Position numbers and translations under genes: made by a program
In this document: positions 1 through 9,460 of the stretch, piece after piece
Numbering within the stretch: the stretch's first letter is position 1
How the letters are laid out: the number at the start of each line of letters is the position of its first letter
Assembly: GCA_913778495.1 (NCBI GenBank)
Contig: CAJYVD010000010.1
Location: forward strand, 62,001-126,000
Direction: 5' to 3'
Length of the DNA stretch: 64,000 bases
Source: an uncultured Pantoea sp.
GTDB taxonomy: Bacteria > Pseudomonadota > Gammaproteobacteria > Enterobacterales > Enterobacteriaceae
Notes under the pieces: model-generated
Seen by the model: the letters and a program-made list of their open reading frames with translations, nothing else
The model's database searches: none
What the model was told of the DNA's origin: nothing

Positions 1-546
1 ATATCCAGTGCGATTTTGGTGTGCAAACTCGCGCGTTTACCCGATCCACGAACGGCCGGTTCGGGCAATCCTGGGGCCACCAATGTGCTACGTCTGGGTG
101 GCAAAGCGGCGGCCGCATGCGTGCTTGTTTTTGACGTTGCCAAAGGCATGCTGCCGGTGTGGATCGCGTATCTCATGCACGTGACGCCGATGTACCTCGG
201 CTTGACCGCGATTGCCGCGTGCCTCGGCCATATTTATCCGGTGTTCTTCCATTTTCGCGGTGGGAAAGGCGTCGCCACGGCGTTTGGTGCCATCGCGCCC
301 ATCGGCTGGGATTTGACCGGCTTGATGACCGGTACATGGCTGCTGACGGTGCTGCTGAGCGGCTACTCGTCGCTGGGCGCGATTGTCAGCGCGCTGATTG
401 CCCCCTTCTACGTGTGGTGGTTCAAGCCGCAATTTACCTTTCCGGTCTCAATGCTGTCGTGTTTGATTCTGTTGCGCCACCACGACAATATTCAGCGCCT
501 GTGGCGCGGCCAGGAAAGCAAAATCTGGAAGCGAAAAAAGCGATAA
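1..546 (+). CDS. plsY: Glycerol-3-phosphate acyltransferase PlsY, 5'-truncated by window edge
   Basis: The reading frame is open from base 1, so the gene starts upstream of the window; about 181 codons are present and PlsY is normally about 205 aa, so roughly 24 N-terminal residues are missing. PlsY is an inner-membrane enzyme that transfers an acyl group from acyl-phosphate to glycerol-3-phosphate, the first step of phospholipid synthesis. Visible family motifs are [11 protein letters not shown] near the start and the glycine-rich FRGGKGVAT segment in the middle, separated by hydrophobic membrane spans. The C-terminus is basic (KIWKRKKR). It converges with tsaD across a shared terminator. 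Confidence 0.95.
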   Translation: MSSAILVCKLARLPDPRTAGSGNPGATNVLRLGGKAAAACVLVFDVAKGMLPVWIAYLMHVTPMYLGLTAIAACLGHIYPVFFHFRGGKGVATAFGAIAPIGWDLTGLMTGTWLLTVLLSGYSSLGAIVSALIAPFYVWWFKPQFTFPVSMLSCLILLRHHDNIQRLWRGQESKIWKRKKR

Positions 547-573
547 AAAAAACCGGCGCGAGGCCGGTTTTTT
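545..573. terminator. Bidirectional terminator between plsY and tsaD
   Basis: A hairpin with stem CCGGC/GCCGG (553-557 with 563-567) is flanked by an A-run on the left and a T-run on the right. It can therefore act as an intrinsic terminator for both convergent genes. It overlaps the plsY stop codon. Confidence 0.85.
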
Positions 574-574
574 C

Positions 575-1588
575 TTAGATGGCGGGTAACTCTGCCAGTG
601 GCCAGCGAGGCCGCACGCTGACCCCCAGCTCACCGCGCGTACCGCCCTTTAATCGCACCATGCCGGCATAGGCGATCATCGCGCCGTTATCGGTACAAAA
701 CTCAGGGCGCGCGTAGAACACCTCACCGTGACGTGCCTGCATCATCTCCGCCATGCGCTCGCGCAGCGTGCGGTTGGCGCTAACGCCACCGGCAATCACC
801 AGCCGCGTAAAGCCAGTCTGCTCCAGCGCGCGCTTGCACTTGATCATCAGCGTATCTACCACGGCATCTTCAAAGGCCCGCGCGATGTCAGCACGCGCCT
901 GCTCATCGCCCTCGTGCTCGCGAATGGTATTGGCGGCAAAGGTTTTTAATCCTGAGAAGCTAAAATCCAGCCCCGGGCGATCGGTCATGGGACGCGGGAA
1001 ACGGAAGCGGCCCGGCGTGCCCTGCTGCGCCATGCGCGATAGCATCGGCCCGCCAGGATAATCCAATCCCAGCAGCTTGGCGGTTTTGTCGAACGCTTCT
1101 CCGGCCGCATCATCAATGGATTCGCCCAGCAGCGAATATTCACCGATGCCGGTCACGCTGATTAACTGCGTATGCCCGCCAGAGACCAACAGCGCCACAA
1201 ACGGAAACGCGGGGGGATTGTCTTCCAGCATCGGCGCCAGCAGATGGCCTTCCATATGGTGCACCGGCACGGCAGGCACGTTCCACGCGAACGCCAGCGC
1301 CCGCCCCACCGTCGCGCCCACGAGCAGCGCGCCCACCAGGCCCGGGCCGGCGGTGTAGGCCACAGCATCAATATCACCCGCCTGGAGCCCTGCTTCTTTC
1401 AGCGCCGCCTGGATCAGGGGCACCGTTTTCCGTACGTGGTCGCGCGATGCCAGCTCCGGCACCACGCCGCCGTAATCCGCGTGCAATTTGACCTGGCTGT
1501 ATAATTGATTCGCCAGCAGACCGGACGCATCGTCATAAATCGCGATGCCGGTTTCATCGCAGGACGTTTCAATACCCAGAACTCGCAT
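575..1588 (-). CDS. tsaD: tRNA N6-adenosine threonylcarbamoyltransferase TsaD
   Basis: TsaD transfers the threonylcarbamoyl group to A37 of tRNAs that read ANN codons, working with TsaB and TsaE. The start at 1588 gives 337 aa, the usual family length, beginning [14 protein letters not shown] longer open frame to 1762 would add 58 unrelated residues and overrun the rpsU promoters, so it was not chosen. The metal-binding pair is visible in [10 protein letters not shown], and the ASKHA-fold segments VSGGHTQL and [13 protein letters not shown] are present. It is transcribed divergently from rpsU. Confidence 0.96.
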   Translation of the reverse strand: MRVLGIETSCDETGIAIYDDASGLLANQLYSQVKLHADYGGVVPELASRDHVRKTVPLIQAALKEAGLQAGDIDAVAYTAGPGLVGALLVGATVGRALAFAWNVPAVPVHHMEGHLLAPMLEDNPPAFPFVALLVSGGHTQLISVTGIGEYSLLGESIDDAAGEAFDKTAKLLGLDYPGGPMLSRMAQQGTPGRFRFPRPMTDRPGLDFSFSGLKTFAANTIREHEGDEQARADIARAFEDAVVDTLMIKCKRALEQTGFTRLVIAGGVSANRTLRERMAEMMQARHGEVFYARPEFCTDNGAMIAYAGMVRLKGGTRGELGVSVRPRWPLAELPAI

Positions 1589-1671
1589 AGCTTTATCACC
1601 CTCTTCTTGCGGCGCGCAGTGTAGCACAAGCCCAATCGCGCCTGAGAGACTTTGCAGCTGAAAAAGTGTTT

Positions 1672-1699
1672 TTGTGTCGCATAAAGAGTGCGCTATACT
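1672..1699 (+). promoter_or_regulatory. Candidate upstream promoter of rpsU-dnaG-rpoD
   Basis: TTGTGT (1672-1677) and TATACT (1694-1699) are separated by 16 bp. Tandem promoters ahead of rpsU are known in E. coli, and this is the likely distal one. Inferred from hexamer match and position only. Confidence 0.6.
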
Positions 1700-1767
1700 C
1701 CACGGCCTGAAAAAACCGGCAGCCGCAACGGCACACGCCCCTGTTGGTTCTAAATTGTCCATGGTGC

Positions 1768-1797
1768 TTTACAAGCCAGCTGCGGTTGGAGTAAAAT
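1768..1797 (+). promoter_or_regulatory. Candidate proximal promoter of rpsU-dnaG-rpoD
   Basis: TTTACA (1768-1773) and TAAAAT (1792-1797) are separated by 18 bp, with the start expected near 1804. The leader that follows contains an inverted repeat (GCTGA...TCAGC, about 1815-1836) before the rpsU Shine-Dalgarno GAGGTGAG. Confidence 0.65.
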
Positions 1798-1822
1798 GCT
1801 GCACCATTTTGAAATGTGCTGA

Positions 1823-2083
<261 letters not shown>

Positions 2084-2090
2084 TTTCTCT

Positions 2091-2167
2091 CGGAAGTTCG
2101 CTTCCGGCGCGTGTTAAACGCAGACAGAGTCAAGTAAGAGGCCGTGCTTTCCGAAAGGAAGCGCGGC
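2091..2167 (+). terminator. Two hairpins between rpsU and dnaG (partial terminator/attenuator)
   Basis: CGGAAG-TTCG-CTTCCG (2091-2106) is a stable UUCG tetraloop hairpin. A second stem, GCCGTGCTTTCC-GAAA-GGAAGCGCGGC (2141-2167), has a GNRA-type loop and is followed by TTGTTG. In E. coli a leaky terminator in this gap makes bS21 much more abundant than DnaG. The same role is inferred here. Confidence 0.7.
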
Positions 2168-2201
2168 TTGTTGCCGTTTATGAGCTGAAAAACCGGGGCA
2201 T

Positions 2202-3947
2202 ATGGCTGGACGAATTCCACGCGTTTTTATCAATGATTTACTTGCCCGCACGGACATCGTGGATCTGATCGATGCCCGCGTTAAGCTGAAGAAGCAAGGC
2301 AAGAACTATCACGCGTGCTGTCCTTTCCATAACGAAAAAACGCCCTCTTTCACCGTAAGCGGCGAAAAACAGTTTTATTACTGCTTCGGCTGTGGTGCCA
2401 AAGGCAATGCCATCGACTTCCTGATGAATCACGATCGTCTGGAATTTGTTGAAAGCGTTGAGGAGCTGGCCACGCTTCACGGCTTAGACGTGCCGTATGA
2501 AGCCGGCAACGGCCCGAGTCCGATGGAGCGCCATCAGCGCCAAAGTCTTTATCAGCTGCTGGAAGGCCTCGACGGCTTTTATCAGCAGAGTCTGCGCAAT
2601 CCGCAGGCGCGGTCGGCACAGCAGTATCTTGCCGCGCGCGGGCTGAGCCAGGAGGTCATCGATCGCTTTGCGATTGGCTATGCGCCTGCCGGATGGGACA
2701 ACGTGCTCAAGCGCTTTGGCCAGCAGAAAGAAGACCGCGAATCGCTGATGGAAGCGGGCATGTTGGTGGCGAACGATTCAGGCCGTACTTACGATCGTTT
2801 CCGCGACCGCGTGATGTTCCCTATCCGCGATAAGCGTGGGCGCGTCATTGGCTTTGGTGGACGCGTACTGGGCAACGACACGCCCAAATACCTGAACTCC
2901 CCTGAAACGCCGATTTTTCATAAAGGCCGCCAGCTCTACGGCCTGTATGAAGCGCACAAAAACCATCCTCAGCCTGCGCGACTGCTGGTGGTGGAAGGGT
3001 ATATGGACGTGGTGGCGCTGGCGCAGTTCGACATTGATTATGCCGTTGCGTCACTCGGCACCTCGACCACAGCGGAACATATTCAGCTGCTGTTTCGCTC
3101 CACCGATAACGTCATTTGCTGTTACGACGGCGATCGGGCTGGACGTGAAGCCGCATGGCGTGCGCTGGAAACCGCGCTGCCCTATATGAACGATGGCCGT
3201 CAGCTACGCTTTATGTTTTTACCTGATGGCGAAGATCCGGACACGCTGGTGCGCAAAGAGGGCAAAGCGGCCTTTGAAGCGCGAATGGAGCAGGCCATGC
3301 CGCTCTCCACGTTTCTGTTTGATAGCCTGATGCCGCAAGTGGATCTGAGCACGCGCGACGGGAAAACCAAGCTGGCCACGCTGGCGCTGCCGCTGATCAG
3401 CCAGATTCCCGGCGAAACGCTGCGTATTTATATGAGACAAACGCTGGGTATTAAACTCGGCATTCTGGACGATAATCAGTTAGACAAGCTGATGCCGAAA
3501 CTGGCAGAAAGCGGCGCAGCACCGACGGCACCGCCTTTGAAACGCACCACCATGCGCGTGTTGATTGCGCTGCTGGTACAAAATCCGCACTTTGCCGCCA
3601 TTGTTCCTACACTTGAAGGACTTGAGCAGTCAAAACTGGCCGGATTACCGCTGTTTGTCGAGCTGGTGCAGCGCTGTACCGAGAATCCTGGCCTGACGAC
3701 GGGACAGCTACTAGAGTTATATCGCGGAACAGAATTTAGCCAGCCACTTGAAACCCTGGCCACGTGGAACCACATGATCGTGGATGAAGAGGCCGAAGCG
3801 GTGTTTCAGGATTCATTGGCCAGCCTGTACGACTCCGCGCTGGAGCAGCGACTTGAAGCGCTTCTGGCGCGCGACCGCACCGAAGGTCTTAGCGCTGCCG
3901 AACGGCGGGAGTTCTGGGCGCTTAGCCAGGCATTAGCAAAGAAATAA
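2202..3947 (+). CDS. dnaG: DNA primase DnaG
   Basis: Synthesises RNA primers for lagging-strand replication. The 581-aa length is typical. In order: an N-terminal CHC2 zinc-binding domain (CPFHNEKTPSF then YYCFGCGAKGNAIDF, about residues 40-70), the polymerase core with the TOPRIM signature VVEGYMDVVALAQ (about 265-277) and the acidic CYDGDRAGREA loop, and a C-terminal helicase-binding domain from about residue 435. It is the second gene of the operon. The start at 2202 gives MAGRIPRVFINDLLARTDIV, as in relatives. Confidence 0.97.
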   Translation: MAGRIPRVFINDLLARTDIVDLIDARVKLKKQGKNYHACCPFHNEKTPSFTVSGEKQFYYCFGCGAKGNAIDFLMNHDRLEFVESVEELATLHGLDVPYEAGNGPSPMERHQRQSLYQLLEGLDGFYQQSLRNPQARSAQQYLAARGLSQEVIDRFAIGYAPAGWDNVLKRFGQQKEDRESLMEAGMLVANDSGRTYDRFRDRVMFPIRDKRGRVIGFGGRVLGNDTPKYLNSPETPIFHKGRQLYGLYEAHKNHPQPARLLVVEGYMDVVALAQFDIDYAVASLGTSTTAEHIQLLFRSTDNVICCYDGDRAGREAAWRALETALPYMNDGRQLRFMFLPDGEDPDTLVRKEGKAAFEARMEQAMPLSTFLFDSLMPQVDLSTRDGKTKLATLALPLISQIPGETLRIYMRQTLGIKLGILDDNQLDKLMPKLAESGAAPTAPPLKRTTMRVLIALLVQNPHFAAIVPTLEGLEQSKLAGLPLFVELVQRCTENPGLTTGQLLELYRGTEFSQPLETLATWNHMIVDEEAEAVFQDSLASLYDSALEQRLEALLARDRTEGLSAAERREFWALSQALAKK

Positions 3948-4205
3948 GCTTTTCGCAGGTCAGCGCTATGGCGCTGTTCTGCATTTCCGGCGCAGTAAGC
4001 GAGACCGGAATGAACATTGATATTCAGGACCGGCGGCAGTATCGCCACGTCCGCACAGCATCCAAGCGGCTTAAGTGCCGATATATGAAGGGCAAGAGCC
4101 CTGGCCGCGATGAAGGCAGCGGCAAAAACACAACGCCTTCACTGTTATAGTTGGCTCGCTGCCGACCAACACCAATCTAATTAACAGAAGTGTGGATACC
4201 GTCTT

Positions 4206-6050
4206 ATGGAGCAAAACCCGCAGTCACAGCTTAAGCTGCTTGTCACCCGTGGTAAGGAGCAAGGCTATCTGACCTATGCTGAGGTCAATGACCATCTGCC
4301 GGAAGATATCGTCGACTCCGATCAGATCGAAGACATCATCCAGATGATTAACGATATGGGCATTCAGGTGGTTGAAGAAGCCCCGGATGCCGATGATCTG
4401 ATGCTGAATGAGAACAGCACCGATACCGACGAAGATGCCGCGGAAGCTGCCGCGCAGGTGCTGTCGAGCGTTGAGTCAGAAATTGGCCGTACTACTGACC
4501 CGGTGCGCATGTATATGCGCGAAATGGGTACCGTTGAACTGCTGACGCGCGAAGGCGAAATCGACATCGCTAAGCGCATCGAAGACGGTATCAACCAGGT
4601 TCAATGCTCCGTTGCCGAATATCCGGAAGCCATTACCTACCTGCTCGATCAATACGATCGCGTTGAGGCGGGCGAATCACGCCTGTCCGATCTGATCACC
4701 GGCTTTGTTGATCCTAACGCGCAGGAAGACGTCGCGCCTACCGCCACTCACGTCGGCTCTGAACTGTCTGAAGAAGACCGCGACGATGAGGAAGAAGAGG
4801 ACGAAGAGAGCGACGACGACAGCTCCGACGATGATAACTCTATCGATCCGGAACTGGCGCGCGAGAAATTTGGCGACCTGCGCACGCAGTATGAAACTAC
4901 GCGCACGGTGATCAAAGCCAAAGGCCGCAGCCACGCTGATGCGGTTGCCGAGATCAACAATCTGTCTGAAGTGTTCAAGCAGTTCCGCCTGGTGCCGAAG
5001 CAATTCGATTACCTGGTCAACAACATGCGTGAAATGATGGAGCGCGTGCGTACGCAAGAGCGCCTGATCATGAAGCTGTGCGTTGAACTGTGCAAAATGC
5101 CGAAGAAAAACTTCATCACCCTGTTTACCGGCAACGAAACCAGCGAGAGCTGGTTCAAAGCCGCGCTGGCCATGAACAAACCGTGGTCTGAAAAGCTGCA
5201 GGAAGTGGAAGAAGACGTAATGCGTTCGCTGCACAAACTGCTGCAGATCGAGGAAGAGACCGGCTTGACCATCGAGCAGGTTAAAGACATCAACCGTCGT
5301 ATGTCTATCGGCGAAGCCAAAGCGCGTCGTGCGAAGAAAGAGATGGTTGAGGCGAACTTGCGTCTGGTGATCTCTATCGCGAAGAAATACACCAACCGTG
5401 GTCTGCAGTTCCTGGATCTGATTCAGGAAGGCAACATCGGCTTGATGAAAGCGGTGGATAAGTTTGAATACCGCCGCGGTTATAAGTTCTCGACCTACGC
5501 CACATGGTGGATCCGTCAGGCGATCACCCGCTCTATCGCTGACCAAGCGCGCACCATCCGTATTCCGGTGCATATGATTGAGACCATCAACAAGCTCAAC
5601 CGTATTTCGCGTCAGATGCTGCAGGAGATGGGCCGCGAGCCAACTCCTGAAGAGCTGGCTGAGCGTATGCTGATGCCGGAAGATAAGATCCGCAAGGTGC
5701 TGAAAATCGCCAAAGAGCCTATCTCTATGGAGACGCCGATCGGTGATGATGAAGATTCGCATCTGGGCGATTTCATCGAAGATACCACGCTGGAGCTGCC
5801 GCTGGACTCCGCAACGTCAGAAAGCCTGCGCTCTGCCACGCATGATGTGCTTGCTGGCCTGACCGCGCGCGAAGCGAAAGTGCTGCGTATGCGTTTCGGT
5901 ATCGACATGAACACCGACCACACGCTGGAAGAGGTGGGCAAACAGTTTGACGTTACGCGTGAGCGTATTCGTCAGATCGAAGCCAAAGCGCTGCGTAAGC
6001 TGCGCCACCCGAGCCGCTCAGAAGTGCTGCGTAGCTTCCTCGACGATTAA
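4206..6050 (+). CDS. rpoD: RNA polymerase primary sigma factor sigma-70
   Basis: The 614-aa housekeeping sigma factor. Region 1.1 is at the N-terminus, region 1.2 follows [12 protein letters not shown], and an acidic non-conserved insert (runs of D/E, about residues 190-215) precedes region 2. Region 2 contains [19 protein letters not shown] and the -10 recognition segment [14 protein letters not shown]. Region 4 contains the -35-binding helix [18 protein letters not shown] near the C-terminus. It is the last gene of the operon, 258 bp after dnaG; that gap shows no gene and in E. coli is the site of RNA processing. Confidence 0.98.
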   Translation: MEQNPQSQLKLLVTRGKEQGYLTYAEVNDHLPEDIVDSDQIEDIIQMINDMGIQVVEEAPDADDLMLNENSTDTDEDAAEAAAQVLSSVESEIGRTTDPVRMYMREMGTVELLTREGEIDIAKRIEDGINQVQCSVAEYPEAITYLLDQYDRVEAGESRLSDLITGFVDPNAQEDVAPTATHVGSELSEEDRDDEEEEDEESDDDSSDDDNSIDPELAREKFGDLRTQYETTRTVIKAKGRSHADAVAEINNLSEVFKQFRLVPKQFDYLVNNMREMMERVRTQERLIMKLCVELCKMPKKNFITLFTGNETSESWFKAALAMNKPWSEKLQEVEEDVMRSLHKLLQIEEETGLTIEQVKDINRRMSIGEAKARRAKKEMVEANLRLVISIAKKYTNRGLQFLDLIQEGNIGLMKAVDKFEYRRGYKFSTYATWWIRQAITRSIADQARTIRIPVHMIETINKLNRISRQMLQEMGREPTPEELAERMLMPEDKIRKVLKIAKEPISMETPIGDDEDSHLGDFIEDTTLELPLDSATSESLRSATHDVLAGLTAREAKVLRMRFGIDMNTDHTLEEVGKQFDVTRERIRQIEAKALRKLRHPSRSEVLRSFLDD

Positions 6051-6065
6051 TCAGCGCGTTGAGAT

Positions 6066-6094
6066 AAAAAAACCCCGGCCCGCCGGGGTTTTTT
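6066..6094. terminator. Bidirectional terminator between rpoD and mug
   Basis: The stem CCCCGGC/GCCGGGG (6073-6079 with 6082-6088) has an A-run before it and a T-run after it. It serves rpoD on the plus strand and mug on the minus strand. Confidence 0.9.
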
Positions 6095-6111
6095 ATTGTC
6101 TGCAATTGGCC

Positions 6112-6627
6112 TTACGCGGACGGGTTTAACGCCAGATAGAGCTGCCGATACGCCGCCACCATTTCGTCGAGGGTGGCGCGATTCAAACCGCTGGGATTTG
6201 GCAGCACCCACAGCCGCGTCACATCCAGCCGCTCCGGCTGCTCGCCCCACGCCACATGGCGCTGGCGAAACGCTTTCTGAAATGCCGCTTTGCCCAATAC
6301 CGCCAGCGCACGCGGCTGATAGTGCGCGATCTTCTCACGCAGCCTCGCCCCGCCGTCGCGCAGTTCGGCGCCCGCCAGTTCACTGGCCTGAATCGTCGGA
6401 CGCTCAACCAGCATGGTAATGCCGCATCCGGTGTCCAGCAGACGCTGCTCCTGCTCGGGTTTGAGTTGTTCCTGGGTAAAACCCGCCTGATGGATCACTT
6501 TCCAAAATCGATTGCCAGGATGCGCGAAGTGAAAGCCGGTGTGCGCCGACGATTTCCCCGGATTGATGCCGCAAAACAGCACCTGCAAATCCGGTGCAAT
6601 GATGTCGCGTATCTCATGCTCACTCAT
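6112..6627 (-). CDS. mug: G/U mismatch-specific DNA glycosylase Mug
   Basis: Removes uracil and ethenocytosine from mismatched DNA, a uracil-DNA glycosylase superfamily member. The 171-aa length fits. The catalytic-site motif GINPG followed by SSAHTGFHFAHPGNRFWKV is at about residues 20-45, and the intercalation-loop motif NPSGLNRA is near residue 145. Its position next to ileX matches E. coli. Confidence 0.93.
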   Translation of the reverse strand: MSEHEIRDIIAPDLQVLFCGINPGKSSAHTGFHFAHPGNRFWKVIHQAGFTQEQLKPEQEQRLLDTGCGITMLVERPTIQASELAGAELRDGGARLREKIAHYQPRALAVLGKAAFQKAFRQRHVAWGEQPERLDVTRLWVLPNPSGLNRATLDEMVAAYRQLYLALNPSA

Positions 6628-6998
6628 GCTGTTTTCCTTTCTTTATGCGCGCGCCACATCCTCTTGCCCTGCCCGCGTTGCGTGCTGAAAGCATAGCGAT
6701 TCCGGCTCAGGCACGCCAGCGCGGGCGTCTGCAACTCGCAGACTCCCGCGCTCCCACAGGTAATGTTCGCGGCTCGAGTGGTGGAGTACGCGTAGCGTGT
6801 ATCCGGTTTTGCGCCCTGGAGACTGAAAAAGCGAGCCTTGTCCTAAAAACTCCCTGCGATGTAAAATCCGCTTTCAGTGGCAGAAAAAAATCAATTTTTG
6901 CTGAAAGATCAAGGGCTCACTAACTGCGTTAATTTTCACCAACCGATTGCTGAACGCTGGATCGCCTCTGTCAGATACTCTATAATCCTCGCTCCGCT
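6628..6998. other. Intergenic region between mug and ileX, no gene seen
   Basis: No open frame here resembles a protein. It holds the mug promoter side, a long imperfect palindrome (6718-6752) and, at 6981-6986, a TATAAT box 12 bp before the tRNA followed by a GC-rich stretch, as expected for a stable-RNA promoter. Confidence 0.6.
6718..6752. repeat. Imperfect 35-bp palindrome (stem-loop)
   Basis: The arms CGCGGGCGTCTGC and GCAGACTCCCGCG (6720-6732, 6738-6750) pair with one mismatch around a 5-base loop, and one or two further pairs extend outward. It lies in non-coding sequence and is not followed by a T-run, so it is more like a dispersed REP-type element or RNA structure than a terminator. 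Confidence 0.5.
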
Positions 6999-7074
6999 GG
7001 CCCCTTAGCTCAGCGGTTAGAGCAGGCGACTCATAATCGCTTGGTCGCTGGTTCAAACCCAGCAGGGGCCACCA
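6999..7074 (+). tRNA. ileX: tRNA-Ile2 (anticodon CAT)
   Basis: A full 76-nt cloverleaf ending in an encoded CCA. The acceptor arms are GGCCCCT and AGGGGCC, the anticodon CAT is at 7032-7034, and the T-arm contains GGTTCAAACCC. The sequence is nearly that of E. coli ileX next to mug. The CAU anticodon is modified to lysidine by TilS so it reads AUA. The 3' half (7030-7074) is the integration target of the prophages and is kept intact. Confidence 0.95.
7030..7074 (+). other. attL of prophage 1, inside ileX
   Basis: The 45-bp sequence from the anticodon loop to the CCA end is repeated exactly at 37183-37227. Bases on either side differ between the two copies, which fixes the repeat limits. Confidence 0.9.
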
Positions 7075-7233
7075 CTTTTTCCTTTTAAAATCATATAGAT
7101 AATTATATTTTTCTTAGGCTTTCGCTTAATCCGTTCTGCAATCTGCCCCTTTTTTGTCCCCTCAACTATACCAGCATCAGCGATACTAAGGCCCAGCAGG
7201 TGTCTAAAAATTCAGATTTTGTAGATCTATAAT

Positions 7234-7263
7234 AAAAATGGGCGGCACTCTCGTGCTCGCCCA
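7234..7263 (-). terminator. Terminator after the left-end membrane protein gene
   Basis: On the minus strand a stem formed by TGGGCGAGCAC and GTGCCGCCCA (7239-7263, with one bulge) is followed by TTTTTATTA. It lies 31 bp beyond the stop of the 7295-8026 gene. Confidence 0.75.
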
Positions 7264-7294
7264 TAACTTTTATCGTACAGCATTAAATGAATAG

Positions 7295-8026
7295 CTAACT
7301 CTTCCCTAACCTTTTTTTTACGGCATTGAAAATTTCTTCCAAAATTCCTGTTAGGGGAAATGTAACCTGGGTGATGTTATTGCTATCAGCACTATCTTCT
7401 TGTTCTGCTCTAAACAATGCTCTTAACATTCCTAGGGTTAATGTTAATCCCACTGCAAGCATGAAAGCTATTATTGTAATAAGCGGGCTTGATGAAAGCC
7501 AGTTGGTGCTATCCAAAAACTTTTCTAACATGCTGGAATCTATAGGAATAGATTGTTTAGCATTCGAAGAAGCATGTGACAAGCTTTCAGGAGGCACAGG
7601 TATTGAAGGAAATGCTTTCGATACTTCAGTCTGAATTTGAAATTGCTTAGAAATTTCTGAGTTTACTGAAGTAATAGCAGAAACAAGCTGCTTTTTACTA
7701 TTCATTAAATTAATTTCGACATAAATTGCTGTAAGGAGTCCTACGCAAAGAAATAAGGCGGCCAGTCCAGAAATAATTGCAAACAAAGCCTTGCGCATTT
7801 CACGCCTATCAGCTGTGTCTGCCGATTTAATTTCAATATACGCACTACCTTGTCGACGATAAGACTCAAGCTCCTCTCGTTCATCATCGTTGAGGGTTGT
7901 GTTTTGCCGCGGCCCGTACTTGCCTCGAGCCCCTTTTAGAGCGTTATCAGTATCTTGCTGGCTATCCCGAGTATTTTCTTTCTGATTTTCATTTTGATCT
8001 ATGTGTGCTTCGTGTGTAATAGTCAT
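7295..8026 (-). CDS. Predicted two-span membrane protein, prophage accessory gene
   Basis: I do not recognise this family. The product is about 243 aa: a polar, charged N-terminal region of about 90 residues, a membrane span (ALFAIISGLAALFLCVGLL), a loop of about 80 residues, a second span (PLITIIAFMLAVGLTLTLG) and a C-terminal tail. Both ends are probably cytoplasmic. Start choice is uncertain: ATG at 8026 has no clear ribosome site, and an in-frame GTG at 8038 lies inside a terminator hairpin. The region is more AT-rich than the tail genes. Position at the attL end suggests a lysogenic-conversion gene such as an exclusion function, but this is inference. Confidence 0.6.
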   Translation of the reverse strand: MTITHEAHIDQNENQKENTRDSQQDTDNALKGARGKYGPRQNTTLNDDEREELESYRRQGSAYIEIKSADTADRREMRKALFAIISGLAALFLCVGLLTAIYVEINLMNSKKQLVSAITSVNSEISKQFQIQTEVSKAFPSIPVPPESLSHASSNAKQSIPIDSSMLEKFLDSTNWLSSSPLITIIAFMLAVGLTLTLGMLRALFRAEQEDSADSNNITQVTFPLTGILEEIFNAVKKRLGKS

Positions 8027-8056
8027 AAAAAAAGCCACTCATATTATGGGTGGCTT
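8027..8056 (-). terminator. Terminator-like hairpin at the junction of the peptidase and membrane-protein genes
   Basis: Minus-strand stem AAGCCAC/GTGGCTT (8032-8038 with 8050-8056), followed directly by a run of seven T residues and then the ATG at 8026. It would end the upstream peptidase transcript at the start of the next gene. Confidence 0.75.
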
Positions 8057-8090
8057 GATTTTACTATCAGAAAGTTAACATTAGAAACAA

Positions 8091-8576
8091 TTATATATAA
8101 TTTAAATTCTTCAATCGCCAATACATTGCAGGTTCTGACACGTCAAAAATGCGAGCCAACTCGTAAGTTTCTGAAATTCCTTTACGCTCTATCATCACAC
8201 GCACGGCGTCGTGTGGCATCAAAATCTCTGCTGCAAATTTATTTGCATCTAATTCAAGCCATTTATCTTCATAACTCGAATAATTATCGGGTGTATCTCG
8301 GTAACATGTGCCATTTTTTGCTGTATGGCCTAGAACATGATGACCAAGTTCATGAGCTATCGTAAACCTGATACGACCATGATAATCATTGGGGTTATAA
8401 CCAATAATTTTAACGCCATAGGGAGTTGTTTCCGCGATCCCGCTAAGTCCGGGATCCCAGGTTGGGTCAAGAGGCCTAACTTCAATGCCCATTTTTTCAG
8501 CAATAATGTCAGGCTTAACTGGTAGAAGCCCATCCCAATAGGAACGAAGTACAGATTCAGCTGCCCTCATAACCAT
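8091..8576 (-). CDS. ImmA/IrrE-family metallopeptidase
   Basis: A 161-aa zinc peptidase with the signature HELGHHVLGH at about residues 74-83 and a downstream acidic ELDANKFAAEILMP segment that supplies the third metal ligand in this family. It lacks the N-terminal helix-turn-helix found in some members. ImmA of ICEBs1 cleaves the repressor ImmR to switch the element on. Here no ImmR-like gene is adjacent, so the target is unknown. The ATG at 8576 has a good GGAGG 7 bp upstream. A LexA box lies about 340 bp upstream. Confidence 0.85.
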   Translation of the reverse strand: MVMRAAESVLRSYWDGLLPVKPDIIAEKMGIEVRPLDPTWDPGLSGIAETTPYGVKIIGYNPNDYHGRIRFTIAHELGHHVLGHTAKNGTCYRDTPDNYSSYEDKWLELDANKFAAEILMPHDAVRVMIERKGISETYELARIFDVSEPAMYWRLKNLNYI

Positions 8577-8916
8577 AATGTGCCTCCATAAAATGAAATG
8601 TTACTTTGATAATCTTGCGTTACTGAACCATGAAAGTGGCAGGTAATCTACTAAAATCGCGAAAATTTAGAAAGAAATTTTATACTACGCCATCCATTTG
8701 CCATTAGTCAGCAAACAATCCACACCAAAACCTCAAACTTAGACAATCATACTATCTAAATGAAGATGCCAGAATTTTTTACTATCTTAGTTTAAGTGAG
8801 GTGGGATCAAAATTTCTCAGCAAACTTAGCTTTACACATTGCTGTCCCCCTCTCCCCAGCTTAAAAGGAGTACAGACAAATTCTTTATTGGAGATTATAA
8901 CACCTCCCAAAAAAAA

Positions 8917-8932
8917 CTGTATGCATGTACAG
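8917..8932. promoter_or_regulatory. LexA (SOS) box
   Basis: CTGTATGCATGTACAG matches the CTGT-N8-ACAG consensus exactly, with flanking A/T. On the minus strand a TATAAT (8895-8900 region) follows 17 bp after ATACAG, so LexA would cover the promoter leading toward the ImmA-family gene at 8576. Confidence 0.8.
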
Positions 8933-9418
8933 TATGTTAATTTCTTTTTTTACAGTGTGCAATTATCTTGACATTACTCCCCCCCCAAGAGACATGCGGC
9001 GTTGCGCACCTCCTCACTTGAAAAGTGAAAATTCATAGCATGACTTAATAATCAGAAAATAAAAAAACAACAATAAAAACAATAAATTAAATAAAAAAAC
9101 ATTAACAGTGTTTTTACCAAAACTGAAAAACACTGAAAATCTTTTCACTCTTTTCAGTTGGCGACCTGCGGCGCGCGCCCAGCAGTGGCGCGGCTCGGCG
9201 GTGCGGTTTGTAGAAAACTGAAACTGAAAAATTTTTATCAAACGAAACTCGCAGGCGGGTGCGGTGTAGCGCCGATTTTGTCAGTCAGGCGTTTATTTTG
9301 TCGGGCTGTGGTGCAGCCAGCGCAGCGCTGTGCGCACGAACTTTGAAGGGGCATAGGGCATGGAGTTTTCGCCCGTGCGGGGCGCTGCGTGCTGCTGGTG
9401 TGGTCTGGTGACGGGCAT

Positions 9419-9443
9419 AAAAAAACCCGCTACGTGAGCGGGT
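9419..9443 (-). terminator. Terminator of the prophage 1 tail operon
   Basis: The stem ACCCGCT/AGCGGGT (9425-9431 with 9437-9443) is followed on the minus strand by seven T residues, just beyond the spike gene stop at 9461. Confidence 0.88.
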
Positions 9444-9460
9444 CAGTCTGGCAGTATGGA

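Larger units (their letters stand above)
8577..9460. other. Long AT-rich gap at the prophage 1 left end, no convincing gene
   Basis: Contains a LexA box (8917-8932), A/T-rich runs around 9050-9140 with repeated CTGAAAA words, a GC-rich stretch 9158-9410, and the tail-operon terminator at 9419-9443. An open frame at 9014-9241 (minus) is low-complexity and hydrophobic and is not called. Very short frames downstream of the LexA box on the minus strand (10 and 16 codons) cannot be judged. Confidence 0.5.

Noticed and set aside
1589-1762. Longer N-terminus for tsaD
   Set aside because: Would add 58 residues unlike TsaD and overlap the rpsU promoters; ATG at 1588 gives the standard protein.
4677-5762. 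361-codon minus-strand open frame opposite rpoD
   Set aside because: Antisense shadow of a highly conserved GC-rich gene; His/Leu/Arg-rich translation without domains or ribosome site.
9014-9241. 75-codon minus-strand frame in the left-end gap
   Set aside because: Low-complexity Phe/Leu run from an AT-rich stretch, no ribosome site, no likeness to a known holin or toxin.
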